NCBI GenBank assembly: GCA_963205525.1
Contig: CAUJJP010000052.1
Location: forward strand, 49,343 to 113,342
Reading direction: 5' to 3'
DNA from: Pseudomonadota bacterium
GTDB lineage: Bacteria; Pseudomonadota; Gammaproteobacteria; Burkholderiales; Burkholderiaceae
DNA length: 64,000 nt
Shown: positions 16,501-25,260 of the stretch, piece by piece
How the letters are laid out: every line of letters begins with the position of its first letter
How positions within the stretch are numbered: position 1 is the stretch's first letter
Translations under genes and position numbers: made by a program
The notes under the pieces: model-generated
Database searches by the model: none
What the model was told of the DNA's origin: nothing
Seen by the model: the letters and a program-made list of their open reading frames with translations, nothing else

Positions 16501-17504
16501 GCACGCCGGCCGCCTACGCGGGCTTTGGCCCGCAGCAGGTGCTGGACGCGCTGGACGGCGCCGGGCTGCGCGGCGACGGCCGCATCCTGCAGCTCAACTC
16601 CTACGAGAACCGGGTCTGGCAGCTCTACCTGGAGGACGGCAGCGCGGTGGTGGCCAAGTTCTACCGCCCGGGCCGCTGGAGCGACGAGCAGATCCTGGAG
16701 GAACACGCCTTCACGATCGAACTGGCCGCCGCCGACCTGTCGCTGCCGCCGCCGCGCCTGCTGCACGCCAGCGATGCCGGGCTGCGCCTGCTGCCGCCCG
16801 CCGCACCCACGCTGGGCATCCTGCAAGGCAGCCCGACGCACCGCTTCGCGGTCGCCGACCGCTGCGCCGGCCGCGAAGCGCCGCTCGAGCAGCCCGGCAC
16901 CCTGCGCCGCATCGGCGCCTTCATCGGCCGGCTGCACACGGTGGGGGCACGCCAGCGCTTCCAGCACCGGACCACGCTGGATGCCTGGCAGGACGCCGCC
17001 CGCGCACGCGACCTGCTGCTGGCGCAGGACCTGATCGGCGCCGCCGAGCTGGCGGCCTGGCGCGACGCCAGCGCGCGCGCCGTCGAAGCCATAGTCGCCG
17101 CCTTTGCACGCGTGGGTGCGCTGGAGAGCCTGCGCCTGCACGGCGACTGCCATGCCGGCAACCTGCTGTGGCGCGACGGGCCGCACCTGGTCGACTTCGA
17201 CGACGCCTGCAACGGCCCGGCGGTGCAGGACCTGTGGATGCTGGTGTCGGGCGACCCTGCCAGCATGCGCCAGCAGCTGCACGAGTTGCTCTCGGGCTAC
17301 GAGGACTTCCGCGCCTTCGACGACGCCGAGCTCCTTCTCGTGGAGCCGCTGCGCACGCTGCGCATCCTGCGCCACGCGGCCTGGCTGGCGCTGCGCTGGC
17401 ACGACCCGATCTTCCCGCTCAGCTTCCCGCACTTCGGCAGCGCGGCCTACTGGTCGCAGCAGACCGCCGAGCTGCGCGCGCAGGTCGAATTGATGGCGCC
17501 CTGA
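16497..17504 (+). CDS. srkA: Stress response kinase A-like (SrkA/YihE) protein kinase
   Basis: The protein is 335 residues, close to the 328 of E. coli SrkA, an aminoglycoside-phosphotransferase-fold Ser/Thr kinase linked to envelope stress. Visible motifs are NSYENRVWQLYLEDGSAVVAKFYRP (glycine-rich strand and Lys), LRLHGDCHAGNLLWRDG (catalytic loop with Asp) and HLVDFDDACNGPAVQDLWML (metal-binding Asp). The C-terminal YWSQQTAELRAQ is typical. The start is TTG at 16497, overlapping the upstream stop; no ATG or GTG fits the N-terminus. A minus-strand gene ends directly after it. Confidence 0.92.
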   Translation: MSTPAAYAGFGPQQVLDALDGAGLRGDGRILQLNSYENRVWQLYLEDGSAVVAKFYRPGRWSDEQILEEHAFTIELAAADLSLPPPRLLHASDAGLRLLPPAAPTLGILQGSPTHRFAVADRCAGREAPLEQPGTLRRIGAFIGRLHTVGARQRFQHRTTLDAWQDAARARDLLLAQDLIGAAELAAWRDASARAVEAIVAAFARVGALESLRLHGDCHAGNLLWRDGPHLVDFDDACNGPAVQDLWMLVSGDPASMRQQLHELLSGYEDFRAFDDAELLLVEPLRTLRILRHAAWLALRWHDPIFPLSFPHFGSAAYWSQQTAELRAQVELMAP

Positions 17505-18482
17505 TCAGGACTCGGGCGCCCACCAGATCAGGCCCAGGAACAGGCAGGCCTGCAGGAAGGGCCGCATCTCGGCCACCGACTGGCCGGTCAGGCGCTGCAG
17601 ATCGGCCGGGCTGGCGGGGCGCTCGAACAAGACCGCCGCAAGCTCCAGGTGGCGCGGCAGGCGGGTGTAGCGCTGCACCGCCGGATCCTTGCAGCTCGCC
17701 AGCGGCGTGTTCCACCAGCGCGTGGGCTGGTCCAGCAGCCGGTTCTGGCCGGCGGCGATGCCGAAGTCCCAGACCAGGGCGTCGAGATCGCGCGCCATCG
17801 CGTCGGGGCCGGGGACATCGCGCTCGCTCAGGCGCGGCAACTCGCGCCGCACGCGCAGCTGCTGCTGCGCCAGCGGGTCGACCATGGCGTAGGCGTGTTC
17901 GAAGTCGATGCGCAGCACCGCGCCCGGGCCGTAACTGGCCGTCAGCGGTTTCAGCGTCGGATCCAGCAGGCCGCGAAGCAGCCAGTTCACCAGCTGCTCG
18001 TGACCGATGTCCAGACGCGGCGCGTCCACGCCCGCGCGGTCGTGATCCCTGGGCAGATCGGAGGCACCGAGCACCTCGGGGCCCCAGCCGCTGGCACCGA
18101 ACTGCGCCGACGCGTCACGCACCAGCGGGATCTCGCGCAACTGACGCAGCAGCTCGCGCTGGCGGTGCTCGAGCAGGGCCAGGGCATTCGTCTCGGCCGC
18201 GTCGCCGAGGTCGCAGGTGATCAGCGGCCGTGCGGCGCAGATCGATGCCAGCGTGCGCGCCGCAGTGCGGGCCGCGAAGCTGCGGTCGGCGAGCACGATG
18301 TCGCCTTGCTGCGGGTCGGCCTCCAGCCTCAGCTCCAGCACCCGCCCCAGGCTCTCCCACAGCGGCCGCAGGCTGCGCAGCTGTGCCTGCTCCAGTCCCA
18401 GCGTGTGCAGGGTCAGGCGTGGCGTGCCCCGGCCGGCGCGCGCGAACAGGCCCGACCAGATCGACTTGCCCACCCTCATCAT
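17505..18482 (-). CDS. Unknown protein, conserved-looking, about 325 residues
   Basis: I do not recognise this protein. It has about 325 residues from ATG at 18482, which follows GAGGGA on the minus strand; an ATG at 18506 is the alternative. It is soluble, with no signal peptide or membrane segment. The N-terminal half alternates strands and helices (LADRSFAARTAARTLASICAARPLITCDL). The C-terminal part is helical with LTGQSVAEMRPFLQACLFLGLIWWAPES, resembling a small winged-helix end. It lies between the srkA-like gene (convergent, ends abut) and the CHASE2 kinase gene (same strand, 108 bases upstream), so it might be the distal gene of that signalling operon. Confidence 0.7.
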   Translation of the reverse strand: MMRVGKSIWSGLFARAGRGTPRLTLHTLGLEQAQLRSLRPLWESLGRVLELRLEADPQQGDIVLADRSFAARTAARTLASICAARPLITCDLGDAAETNALALLEHRQRELLRQLREIPLVRDASAQFGASGWGPEVLGASDLPRDHDRAGVDAPRLDIGHEQLVNWLLRGLLDPTLKPLTASYGPGAVLRIDFEHAYAMVDPLAQQQLRVRRELPRLSERDVPGPDAMARDLDALVWDFGIAAGQNRLLDQPTRWWNTPLASCKDPAVQRYTRLPRHLELAAVLFERPASPADLQRLTGQSVAEMRPFLQACLFLGLIWWAPES

Positions 18483-18590
18483 GTCCCTCGTGATTGCCGC
18501 TTGCATGGGGATGCACGATAGGCAGGGAGGCCATCTCCCACCATCGGGCACGGGCGGAATCCACCCCTGCCCTGCCGCCTGATGAAGGGC

Positions 18591-20843
18591 TCAGGGAATC
18601 CCCGAGAGACGCAGCTCCAGCGTGCCGGGCCGATCCGCCCGCACACACAGCTGCCCGCCGTGCCGGCGCGCCACCCGCTGCACGAACAACAAGCCGAGCC
18701 CGACCCCCCCGGGCCCGGCCACTCGCAGCGCGTCCTCGCCCGCAGCGAGCGCCGCGGCCTGGTCGGCAGCCAGCCCCGGCCCGGCGTCGCTGACCTCGAT
18801 CAGCAGGCCTTGCGCGGCGTCGTGGCGCGCCTGCACCCGCACCACGCTGCCACGCGGGCTGTGCTTGATCGCGTTGGACACCAGGTTGGCCAGGGCGCGC
18901 ACCACCAGCGCACGGTCCAGCCGCAGCGCCGGGCCGGGCTCGGCCTGGATGCTCAGCTCGACCCCGGCATCGTGCGCCAGCGGAACCAGGTCGGCCACGC
19001 CCTCGGCCAGCAGCTCGGCGGCCGGCACCGGCTCAGCCTGCAGCGCACGTGTCTGCGCGCGTGCCGCGTGCACGAAGTCGTCCGACAGTGCCAGGGTGCG
19101 CTCGGCCAGGCGGCGCAGCTCGGGCAGCAGCTGCTGCGGCGTCCAGGCGTCGCCGCGCGCCGGGTCGGTGAGCAGCAGCATCGCATTCGCGGGCGAGCGC
19201 AGGTCGTGCGAGACAAAGGCCAGGGTCTCCTCGCGCTGGCGCTGGGCCTCGCGCACCGGATGCAGGTCGGCCACGGAAACGATCAGCCGACGCTGGCCGA
19301 GCAGCTCGATGGCGGCCGCGTGCACCAGCACCTCGGCGGCACCTAGCGCCGCCTCCACCGTCAGCCCGGCGTCGCCGGGCTGCAGCGCGAGCAGGGCGGC
19401 AAACCAGTCCAGCGGCTGGCGCGGACTGAACTCGGCCAGCAGCCGCGCCAGGTCCAGGCCGCGCAGCTCGGCGGCGGACTCGACCTCGAACAGCGCCGCG
19501 GCACGCGCGTTGGCCAGCGCGACACGGCCGCTCGCGTCCCCGACCAGCATCGCGGTCGGCAAGCCCTCCACCGCCCCGGCCAGGAAACTGCGCGCCTCGC
19601 GCACCAGGCGGCCGGCGCGCCGCAGGTCGCGCAGCTGCAGGGCCAGCGGGTCGGCCTCGGCGCCGCGGCGCACCGGCACCCGGCCTTCGTCGGCCGTGTC
19701 CTGGGCGAGCTGGCGGATCTCGCGGTCCAGCACCTGCACGGTCTGCTCCAGGCGGCGCCAGCTCCACAGCGGATAGGCCAGCAGCGCCGGCACGGCGTAG
19801 GGCAGCGGGCTCCAGACCCAGCCCGAGGCCAGCGACACGGCCGAAGCCAGCGCCACCAGCGGCACCGACGCCAGGCTGAGGGCGAGCGCCCGGCGCGCGC
19901 CCAGCGGGCGGTAGGCTGCCACCAGCAGGGTCAGCGCGAGCACGCTGAGCGCCGCCAGCAAAGGTGGCGAGATGCTGCGCAGCCCGTCCCCGCTGCGCAG
20001 CATCTGCAGCGTCTGCGCCAACACTTCGACGCCGCTCATGGCGTGGTGGCGCGCGTTCACCGGCGTCGCCAGGGTGTCGCCCAGGCCCTGCGCGGTCATC
20101 CCGATCAGCAGGTCGCGGCCAGTCAGCGCCGATGCCGGCACCCGGCCCTGCAGGACGTCGACGTAGGAGACGCGCTGCACCGTCCCCGGCGGACCGAGGT
20201 AGCGCAGCAGCAGCCGGCCATCGCGCCGCAGCGCGCCCGCCGGTGCACGGTCCCAGTCCGGCCGCAACGCCGGATGAAGTTGCCCGCCCCCGGCTTCGAG
20301 CAGCGCCAGCGCGAGCTGCGGCAGCATCGCGCGCGCGGCGCCCTCGTAGAGAAAGACGTGGCGCAGCACGCCGTCGCCGTCCACCGCCGGCGTGGCCGAT
20401 GCCGGCCGCAGCTGTGCGCGCAGCACCGGCACCGGGGGCAGCGGCGTGCCGCCCGCGGTCAAGGGCACGGGAACGACCACCGGTGCCGCCGACTGCGCGA
20501 GCGCGCGCGCCAGCCAGAGATCCTGCGCCGGGTCGGGCGCGGGTTCGCTCAGGACCAGGTCGAGTGCGATCGCGCGCGGCCGCGCTTCGTGCAGGCGCTC
20601 CAGCAGGGTGGCGTGCACCGTGCGCGGCCAGGGCCAGCGGCCGATGGCGGAGATGCTGGCGTCGTCGATGGCGATGATCACCACGTCCTCGGGCGCCGGG
20701 CGCGGCAGCAGCGACAACGTGTTGTCGTAGAGGAATCGGTCGAGCCGCCAGGCGCCGTCCGACCAGGCCAGCACACAGGCCAGGGCAGCCAGCACGACGA
20801 TGATCAGCGCGTCGTCGCGCCGGCGGCGCAACGCCCGCTTCAA
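18591..20843 (-). CDS. CHASE2 domain sensor histidine kinase
   Basis: The protein has 750 residues. A first membrane helix (about 12-28) is followed by an extracytoplasmic CHASE2 domain (about 30-305; VVIIAIDDASISAIGRWPWPR, PRAIALDLVLSEP). Three membrane helices lie at about 308-375, then a PAS-like segment at about 420-520. A HisKA domain has LAFVSHDLRSPANAMLLL with the phospho-acceptor His546. The HATPase_c domain has the N box LVSNAIKHSPRG and G boxes SDAGPGLA and GVGLGLLFVQRV. It senses an external signal and phosphorylates a regulator, probably the coupled LuxR-type protein. ATG overlaps the upstream FecR gene's stop by four bases. Confidence 0.93.
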   Translation of the reverse strand: MKRALRRRRDDALIIVVLAALACVLAWSDGAWRLDRFLYDNTLSLLPRPAPEDVVIIAIDDASISAIGRWPWPRTVHATLLERLHEARPRAIALDLVLSEPAPDPAQDLWLARALAQSAAPVVVPVPLTAGGTPLPPVPVLRAQLRPASATPAVDGDGVLRHVFLYEGAARAMLPQLALALLEAGGGQLHPALRPDWDRAPAGALRRDGRLLLRYLGPPGTVQRVSYVDVLQGRVPASALTGRDLLIGMTAQGLGDTLATPVNARHHAMSGVEVLAQTLQMLRSGDGLRSISPPLLAALSVLALTLLVAAYRPLGARRALALSLASVPLVALASAVSLASGWVWSPLPYAVPALLAYPLWSWRRLEQTVQVLDREIRQLAQDTADEGRVPVRRGAEADPLALQLRDLRRAGRLVREARSFLAGAVEGLPTAMLVGDASGRVALANARAAALFEVESAAELRGLDLARLLAEFSPRQPLDWFAALLALQPGDAGLTVEAALGAAEVLVHAAAIELLGQRRLIVSVADLHPVREAQRQREETLAFVSHDLRSPANAMLLLTDPARGDAWTPQQLLPELRRLAERTLALSDDFVHAARAQTRALQAEPVPAAELLAEGVADLVPLAHDAGVELSIQAEPGPALRLDRALVVRALANLVSNAIKHSPRGSVVRVQARHDAAQGLLIEVSDAGPGLAADQAAALAAGEDALRVAGPGGVGLGLLFVQRVARRHGGQLCVRADRPGTLELRLSGIP

Positions 20844-22555
20844 GGCGTGGTCACCACCGGCTGGCCGAGCTGGCGCACGCAGTCACCCGCCGCGTCGCGC
20901 AGACACAGCGGCACATCCAGGAACTGCGGCGCACTGAAGGGGCCGACCCAGCCGTCGGGGTCGATGGCGCGCAGCCGCACCCAGAACCTCCCGCCGCCCG
21001 GGTGCGGCAGTTCGGCCTCGCTGCTGGCCAGTCGCTGCTGCCACAGCGGGGCTGCGAAGTCCGCACTGCGTGCAAGCTGCAGATCGAACTGCTGCCCCGG
21101 CGCGCCCTGCCAGGCCAGGAGCAGCCGCCGGTCCTGCACCTCCACCCGGGGCGCGGCCGGCGGCCCGGCACGCAGGTCGAAGCCCTGCGCATCGCCCCAG
21201 GGACCGAGCTCGCCGTCGGGCTGCTGGCTGCGCATGCGCCAGCGGTAGCGCCCGATGCCCAGGCCACCGACAGCGGTCTGGGCATCCACCAGATCCTGCA
21301 GCTCGCGCAGCGGCTGCGCAAAGCCGGCATCCGCCTCGGCCGCGATCTGCAGCCGGTAGCTCGCCGCCTGCGGATTGCGGGCCCAGCGGAAATCCACCGC
21401 CTGTGCAGCGGCCAGCCGGGCCTGGGCGGCCGGCGCCGAGAGCAAGGGCGGCTCGGGCCTGGCGTTCAGGCGGAAGGTAGCCTGCGCATCCATGCCCTCC
21501 AGGCCCCGCGCGTCGACCGCGCGCAGGCGCAGCCGGTAGTCGCCGTCCGGCAGACCCGCCACGCGCAGCTCGCCGTCACGGGTCGACAGGTCTGCCAGCG
21601 CGAGCGCGTATCCGGTCGGCTCGGCGCTCTCCGCCGCAACGATCTGGGCGCGATAGGCCACCGCCCCGGAGACCGGCGGGATCGCCAGCCGGACCAGCGG
21701 CCTGTCCTGCGTGGGCAAGGCGCCCGGCAGGGGCGGCGCGGCGAGCAGCGGGGTCGCGGCCGACACCGCGCCCGCGGCATCGATCAGGCTGCCCTGCGCG
21801 GCGTGCACCAGCTGCGGCGGCCCGGCGCCCTGGAAGGCGACGACGCCGGAGAGCACCTCGCCGCGCGCCTGCTCGGGTGTCACGGCGACCCGAAAACGCG
21901 TGCCCCGCACGCCGAGCACACCCTGTGGTGTCTCGATCCGGAATCCGGGACTGCCGGCACGCGCAGGCGTCGCCTGGACCTCCACCTGCCCCTGCGGCAG
22001 GCGTGCGCGCGCGCGCACGAGGTCGGTCTGCGGCAGCCGGCGCGACTCGCTGATCTGCAGCCGGCTGTGCGGGCGCAGGGTGAGCAAGCTGCCGTCGACC
22101 AGCCGCACCACGGCATGACCGTCGGCCCCGGTGCGCAGCTCGCTGCCCTCGACCAGGGAAGGCGGCGCCTGCAGCTCGCCGATGCTGCCCAACAGGGTGG
22201 CGGGCACCGCCTGCGTGCGCAGCCAGGCCAGCGGAATGCGCAGCGCCAGGCCGACCGGGATCAGGTCCGGGTCGCGCAGCCGGTTCAGGCGCGCCAGCGC
22301 CGGCCAGCGGCGCGGCTGCCGCAACAAGCGCCGGGACAGGCCGATCAGGGTGTCGCCGGGCACGGCGTGGTAGATGTACTCCCCATCGCCGGCATCCGCA
22401 GCGCCCCTGGCAGCGGCTGCCTGCTGCTTGCCCAGCGGCGGCGCTGGCGTCGCACCCGGCTGCGCCGCCAGCGGTGCAGCGGCCAGCAACAGCAGCGCCA
22501 GCAGCACCGGCGAGAGTGCGCCGCACTTCACCGCGGCACGCACGCCAGGCCTCAC
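20840..22555 (-). CDS. Exported LysM and FecR domain protein with repeated beta-sandwich domains
   Basis: This 571-residue protein has a signal peptide (LLALLLLAAAPLAAQ, cleavage near residue 31). A LysM-like module follows (about 60-112; YHAVPGDTLIGLSRRLL), then a FecR domain (about 120-225; VRLVDGSLLTLRPHSRLQI, IETPQGVLGVRGTRFRV). The rest holds two or three fibronectin-III-like domains (about 285-560; DGDYRLRLRAVDARGLEG, GRYRWRMRSQQPDGELG). It would sit in the periplasm bound to peptidoglycan. The four-base ATGA overlaps with both the regulator gene and the CHASE2 kinase gene imply a dedicated partner, likely feeding a wall signal to the CHASE2 domain. FecR here is not next to a sigma factor. 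Confidence 0.9.
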   Translation of the reverse strand: MRPGVRAAVKCGALSPVLLALLLLAAAPLAAQPGATPAPPLGKQQAAAARGAADAGDGEYIYHAVPGDTLIGLSRRLLRQPRRWPALARLNRLRDPDLIPVGLALRIPLAWLRTQAVPATLLGSIGELQAPPSLVEGSELRTGADGHAVVRLVDGSLLTLRPHSRLQISESRRLPQTDLVRARARLPQGQVEVQATPARAGSPGFRIETPQGVLGVRGTRFRVAVTPEQARGEVLSGVVAFQGAGPPQLVHAAQGSLIDAAGAVSAATPLLAAPPLPGALPTQDRPLVRLAIPPVSGAVAYRAQIVAAESAEPTGYALALADLSTRDGELRVAGLPDGDYRLRLRAVDARGLEGMDAQATFRLNARPEPPLLSAPAAQARLAAAQAVDFRWARNPQAASYRLQIAAEADAGFAQPLRELQDLVDAQTAVGGLGIGRYRWRMRSQQPDGELGPWGDAQGFDLRAGPPAAPRVEVQDRRLLLAWQGAPGQQFDLQLARSADFAAPLWQQRLASSEAELPHPGGGRFWVRLRAIDPDGWVGPFSAPQFLDVPLCLRDAAGDCVRQLGQPVVTTP

Positions 22556-23205
22556 GCCGACTCGCCGAACCAGTGCACCGCCAGGCGCACCAGCTGGGCC
22601 GGGTTGTCGGCACCGAGCTTGGTCTTCAGCGCCTGCTTGTGGGTTTCCACCGTCTTCACGCTGCGGTTGAGGGTGTCGGCGATCTCGCGCGTGGAGCGAC
22701 CTGCAGCCACCAGCCGAAGCACCTCGACCTCGCGCGGGGAGAGTTCGACCCGGGCCTGCGCAGCGCCGGCGCCGGCGCCGAGCCGACGCAACAGCACGCT
22801 GCCCATCGCCGGGCTCAGGTAGACGCGCCCCGCGAGCACGGTCTCGACCGCTTCGAGCAAGCTGCCGGACAGCGCCGACTTGGAGACAAAGCCGTCGGCC
22901 CCCGCCTTCAGGGCGCGCTCGGCGTACAAGTCCTCCGCGAGCGAACTCAGCACGATCACCCGCATGCCGGGACAGGCCGCCTTCAGCCGCGGCAGCGCGG
23001 TGAGGCCGAAGTCCTCCCCCAGCGAGAGGTCCAGCAACAGCAGCTGCGCCGGCTGCTGCGCCAGCAGGGCGAGCGCGCCGCGCAGGTCGGCCGCGTCGCG
23101 CAGCTGCGCGCGCGCGCCCAGGAGGTGGCGGATGCCGAGGCGGACGACCTCATGGTCGTCCACCACCAGGACCTGCAGATCTTGGAGGACGCTTGCGCTG
23201 CACAT
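22552..23205 (-). CDS. NarL/LuxR-family response regulator
   Basis: The 217-residue protein has an N-terminal receiver domain (about residues 10-125). VLVVDDHEVVRLGI supplies the acidic pocket, LLLLDLSLGED the phospho-acceptor Asp, and VIVLSSLAED and GADGFVSKSALSGSL the later switch residues. A C-terminal LuxR helix-turn-helix follows (about 150-212; LSPREVEVLRLVAAGRSTREIADTLNRSVKTVETH, split here over several helices). It is the first gene of a translationally coupled trio with the FecR-LysM and CHASE2-kinase genes. It starts 39 bases after htpG on the same strand, so it may also be read from the htpG promoter. Confidence 0.93.
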   Translation of the reverse strand: MCSASVLQDLQVLVVDDHEVVRLGIRHLLGARAQLRDAADLRGALALLAQQPAQLLLLDLSLGEDFGLTALPRLKAACPGMRVIVLSSLAEDLYAERALKAGADGFVSKSALSGSLLEAVETVLAGRVYLSPAMGSVLLRRLGAGAGAAQARVELSPREVEVLRLVAAGRSTREIADTLNRSVKTVETHKQALKTKLGADNPAQLVRLAVHWFGESA

Positions 23206-23244
23206 GTTGGAGCCGCCGATGGTAGCGGCAGCCCGGGTGCAGCC

Positions 23245-25125
23245 TCAGCCCGCCGCCAGCAGACCCGTGACGCGGCGCACGTAAGCTGCCGGGTCTTCGA
23301 GCTGGCCGCCTTCAGCCAGCAGCGCCTGGTCGAACAGGATCTGCGCCAGGTCGGCGAAGCGCGCGTCGTCGTCGGTGGCCGCGAGCCTGGCGAGCAAGGC
23401 GTGCCCGGGGTTGACCTCGAGAATGGGCTGCGACTTCGGCGCCTCCTGGCCGGCCTGCTTGAGCATGCGTGCGAGATGGCCGCTGAGCTCGCCCTCGTCG
23501 GCCACGATGCAGGCCGGCGAATCGACCAGCCGTGTCGTCACGCGCACCTCCTTGGCGCGCTCCGCGAGCGCCTTGTGCAGGCGCTCGACGAGCGGCTTGT
23601 GCTGCTCGGCAGCGGCTTCGGCGGCTTTCTTCTCGTCCTCGTCCTGCAGCTTGCCGAGGTCGACCGCGCCCTTGGCGACGCTGCTCAGGGCGTGGCCCTC
23701 GTACTCGTACAGGTGCGACAGCATCCACTCGTCGACGCGGTCCACGAGCAGCAGCACCTCGATACCCTTCTTGCGGAAGATTTCCAGCTGCGGGCTGCCC
23801 TTGGCCGCCGCCAGGCTGTCGGCGGTGATGCAGTAGATGGCCTCCTGGCCCTCCTTCATGCGCGCCACGTAGTCGGCCAGCGAGACGCCGGCGTCGGCGT
23901 GGGTGGAGGCGAAGCGCAGCAGCTTGGCCAGCCGCTCGCGGTTGCCGAAGTCCTCGCCCACGCCTTCCTTGAGCAGGTTGCCGAACTCGCTCCAGAAGGC
24001 GGCGTACTTGTCCTTGTCGTTCTCCGCCACGTCCTCCAGCATGCCCAGCACGCGCCGGGTGCAGCCTTCGCGGATCGCCTTCACGTCGCGGCTTTCCTGC
24101 AGCAGCTCGCGGCTGACGTTCAGCGGCAGGTCGGCGGAGTCGACCACGCCCTTGACGAAGCGCAGGTACACCGGCATCAGCGCCTCGGCGTCGTCCATGA
24201 TGAACACGCGCTTGACGTAGAGCTTGACGCCGCCGCGCTTGTCGCGGTTCCAGAGGTCGAACGGCGCCTTCGCCGGCACGTACAGCAGCTGCGTGTACTC
24301 GCTGCGGCCCTCGACCCGGTTGTGGGTGTAGGCCAGCGGCGGCTGGCTGTCGTAGCTGATCGCCTTGTAGAAGTCCTGGTACTCGGCGTCGCTGACTTCG
24401 CTCTTGGCGCGCGTCCACAGCGCCGCGGCCTTGTTCACCGTCTCCCATTCATCGGTGTCGACCTGCTCCTTCTTCTCCTCGTCCCAGCGCTGCTTGCGCA
24501 TCAGGATGGGCAGCGAGATGTGGTCCGAGTACTTGGAGACGATGGACTTGAGCTTCCAGGCCGAGAGGAACTCGTCCTCGCCCTCGCGCAGGTGCAGGGT
24601 GACCTCGGTGCCACGGCCGGGCTTGGCGATGGTCTCGACCTCGAAGTCGCCGGCACCGGTGCTGGTCCAGCGCACGCCCTGGTCGGCCGCAAGACCGGCG
24701 CGCCGTGTTTCCACCGTGATGCGGTCGGCGACGATGAAGCCGGAATAGAAGCCGACCCCGAACTGGCCGATCAGGTTGGCGTCCTTCTTCTGCCCGTCGC
24801 CGAGCCGGGCCAGGAATTCGCGCGTGCCGCTCTTGGCGATGGTGCCGAGGTGCGAGACCGCCTCATCCGCGCTCATCCCGATGCCGTTGTCGCTGATGGT
24901 GATGGTCTTTGCCGCGGCGTCGAAGGCAACCCGGATCTCCAGCGTCGGCGCGTCCTCGTACAGCGCAGCGTGGTCCAGCGCCTCGAAGCGCAGCTTGTCG
25001 CAGGCGTCGGACGCATTGGAAACCAGCTCGCGCAGGAAGATCTCCTTGTTGGAGTACAGCGAGTGGGTGACGAGATGCAGGATCTGCTGCACCTCGGCCT
25101 GGAAGGAATGGGTCTGCTTGGTCAT
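23245..25125 (-). CDS. htpG: Molecular chaperone HtpG (Hsp90)
   Basis: The protein has 626 residues, the usual size. The N-terminal GHKL ATPase domain (about 1-230) has the start [16 protein letters not shown] and then [45 protein letters not shown] and [16 protein letters not shown], covering the ATP-lid motifs. The middle domain contains [25 protein letters not shown] and [11 protein letters not shown]; the C-terminal dimerisation domain follows. Hsp90 helps client folding in the cytosol under stress. ATG at 25125 gives the canonical start; a TTG five codons upstream is unlikely. No clear heat-shock promoter could be identified in the 135 bases before it. Confidence 0.97.
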   Translation of the reverse strand: MTKQTHSFQAEVQQILHLVTHSLYSNKEIFLRELVSNASDACDKLRFEALDHAALYEDAPTLEIRVAFDAAAKTITISDNGIGMSADEAVSHLGTIAKSGTREFLARLGDGQKKDANLIGQFGVGFYSGFIVADRITVETRRAGLAADQGVRWTSTGAGDFEVETIAKPGRGTEVTLHLREGEDEFLSAWKLKSIVSKYSDHISLPILMRKQRWDEEKKEQVDTDEWETVNKAAALWTRAKSEVSDAEYQDFYKAISYDSQPPLAYTHNRVEGRSEYTQLLYVPAKAPFDLWNRDKRGGVKLYVKRVFIMDDAEALMPVYLRFVKGVVDSADLPLNVSRELLQESRDVKAIREGCTRRVLGMLEDVAENDKDKYAAFWSEFGNLLKEGVGEDFGNRERLAKLLRFASTHADAGVSLADYVARMKEGQEAIYCITADSLAAAKGSPQLEIFRKKGIEVLLLVDRVDEWMLSHLYEYEGHALSSVAKGAVDLGKLQDEDEKKAAEAAAEQHKPLVERLHKALAERAKEVRVTTRLVDSPACIVADEGELSGHLARMLKQAGQEAPKSQPILEVNPGHALLARLAATDDDARFADLAQILFDQALLAEGGQLEDPAAYVRRVTGLLAAG

Positions 25126-25260
25126 GGTGTGAATGTGCAAGGTAGAGGCACCGCCCCTGCGTATGAGGGCGCGGCAATGGAATTCAAGCCCGTATCGGCG
25201 CGCGAGGTCGCCGTTGCGGGCTGCTGCGGGCGATGCAGGCCGCTGCGGGCCGCCCTGGTT

